A stretch of 64,000 bases of DNA from positions 7,151,001-7,215,000 of the forward strand of contig NZ_CP121634.1 in NCBI RefSeq assembly GCF_029714945.1, in the 5' to 3' direction. The position numbers and the translations under genes were made by a program. The stretch's first letter is position 1. Each line of letters opens with the position of its first letter. The notes beneath the pieces are model-generated. The model did not search any database. It had not been told where the DNA came from and worked only from the letters and a program-made list of their open reading frames with translations. This stretch comes from Bradyrhizobium sp. CIAT3101 (GTDB lineage: Bacteria; Pseudomonadota; Alphaproteobacteria; Rhizobiales; Xanthobacteraceae). Shown here piece by piece: positions 63,642-64,000 of this stretch.

Positions 63642-64000
63642 ATGAGGAATTTTGTCCCTGTGAAAACGGGTCTTGAAACACAGGTTTTGCCAGCCGGCGA
63701 GGCCGGCGCGGAAGCTGCCGCCCGGACGCTGGCCGCCGGCGGCCTGGTCGCGTTTCCGACCGAGACCGTCTACGGGCTCGGCGCCGACGCCGCCAATGCC
63801 ACGGCGGTGGCCCATATCTACAGCGCCAAGGGGCGGCCGGCCTTCAACCCGCTGATCGCACACGTCGCGGACCTCGCGGCCGCACGGCGGATCGGGCGGT
63901 TCGATGCGCGCGCCCTGAAGCTCGCTGAAGCGTTCTGGCCGGGGCCGCTGACGCTGGTGGTGCCGAAGACGGACGATTGCCCGGTCGCCGATCTCGCCAC
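63642..64000 (+). CDS. Sua5/YrdC-family threonylcarbamoyl-AMP synthase, 3' truncated by window
   Basis: Makes threonylcarbamoyl-AMP for the t6A modification of tRNAs that read ANN codons. The YrdC motif VAFPTETVYGLGADA and the following YSAKGRPAFNPLIAHVADL are diagnostic, and FWPGPLTLVVPK follows. Two starts are possible: ATG 63642 and, six codons later, GTG 63660; a GAGG lies between them. The gene runs off the right edge. It is the first core gene after the island. Confidence 0.9.
   Translation, partial: MRNFVPVKTGLETQVLPAGEAGAEAAARTLAAGGLVAFPTETVYGLGADAANATAVAHIYSAKGRPAFNPLIAHVADLAAARRIGRFDARALKLAEAFWPGPLTLVVPKTDDCPVADLA

Overview
The window reads as the chromosome of an alphaproteobacterium close to Bradyrhizobium. 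The evidence is a form IC (red-type) RuBisCO operon with divergent cbbR, high-GC core coding, an alphaproteobacterial LexA box (GAAC-N7-GAAC), and an interspersed repeat of the Bradyrhizobium type (GTCGTCC.GGCGAA.GCC) whose read-through ends one protein in RRPGEGRDP. Species cannot be fixed from the sequence alone.

Bases 1-32388 are core-like. They hold two signalling kinases (1-3484), a set of very small genes including a putative SOS-controlled three-gene operon (4567-5310), the periplasmic protease DegP (6577-8124), a universal stress protein, and a GGDEF-EAL protein. The complete Calvin-Benson-Bassham operon cbbF-cbbP-cbbT-cbbA-cbbL-cbbS-cbbX-rpe (20445 down to 11710) follows, with cbbR reading the other way. 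Then come a TonB-dependent siderophore receptor, a TetR-MFS efflux pair with two matching operators, an N-carbamoyl amino acid hydrolase, a GlxA-type regulator, a LuxR-type regulator and several small membrane or secreted proteins.

Bases 32389-63566 are a 31 kb genomic island. It is bounded by a 54-base perfect direct repeat of the 3' part of tRNA-Pro(CGG). The intact tRNA lies at 63515-63591 and the duplicated fragment at 32389-32442. The island is a mosaic. (a) 33558-40190 carries a rolling-circle Rep protein, small proteins, an FtsK/SpoIIIE-type translocase and a tyrosine integrase, a set recalling the AICEs of actinomycetes. (b) 40235-40528 is a tRNA-Leu(UAA) split in its anticodon loop by a 208-base group I intron. 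(c) 40623-44113 is the AAA ATPase + subtilisin pair IetAS. (d) 44778-49334 is a small gene followed by a 1388-residue STAND NTPase with 14 WD40 repeats and a C-terminal patatin phospholipase, my main candidate for a little-described defence system. (e) 49474-54211 has conjugation remnants (MobA/TraA relaxase, TraG) and a serine resolvase. (f) 54301-58203 has an HNH-ATPase fusion, an unknown protein and a trypsin-like protease. (g) 58955-60453 is a second excisionase/integrase pair. (h) 60542-63374 is a DUF262 protein, a HEPN protein and a DNA cytosine methylase.

The island therefore pairs mobility functions with several independent candidate anti-phage modules. Core sequence resumes after the tRNA with the start of a Sua5/YrdC-family gene.
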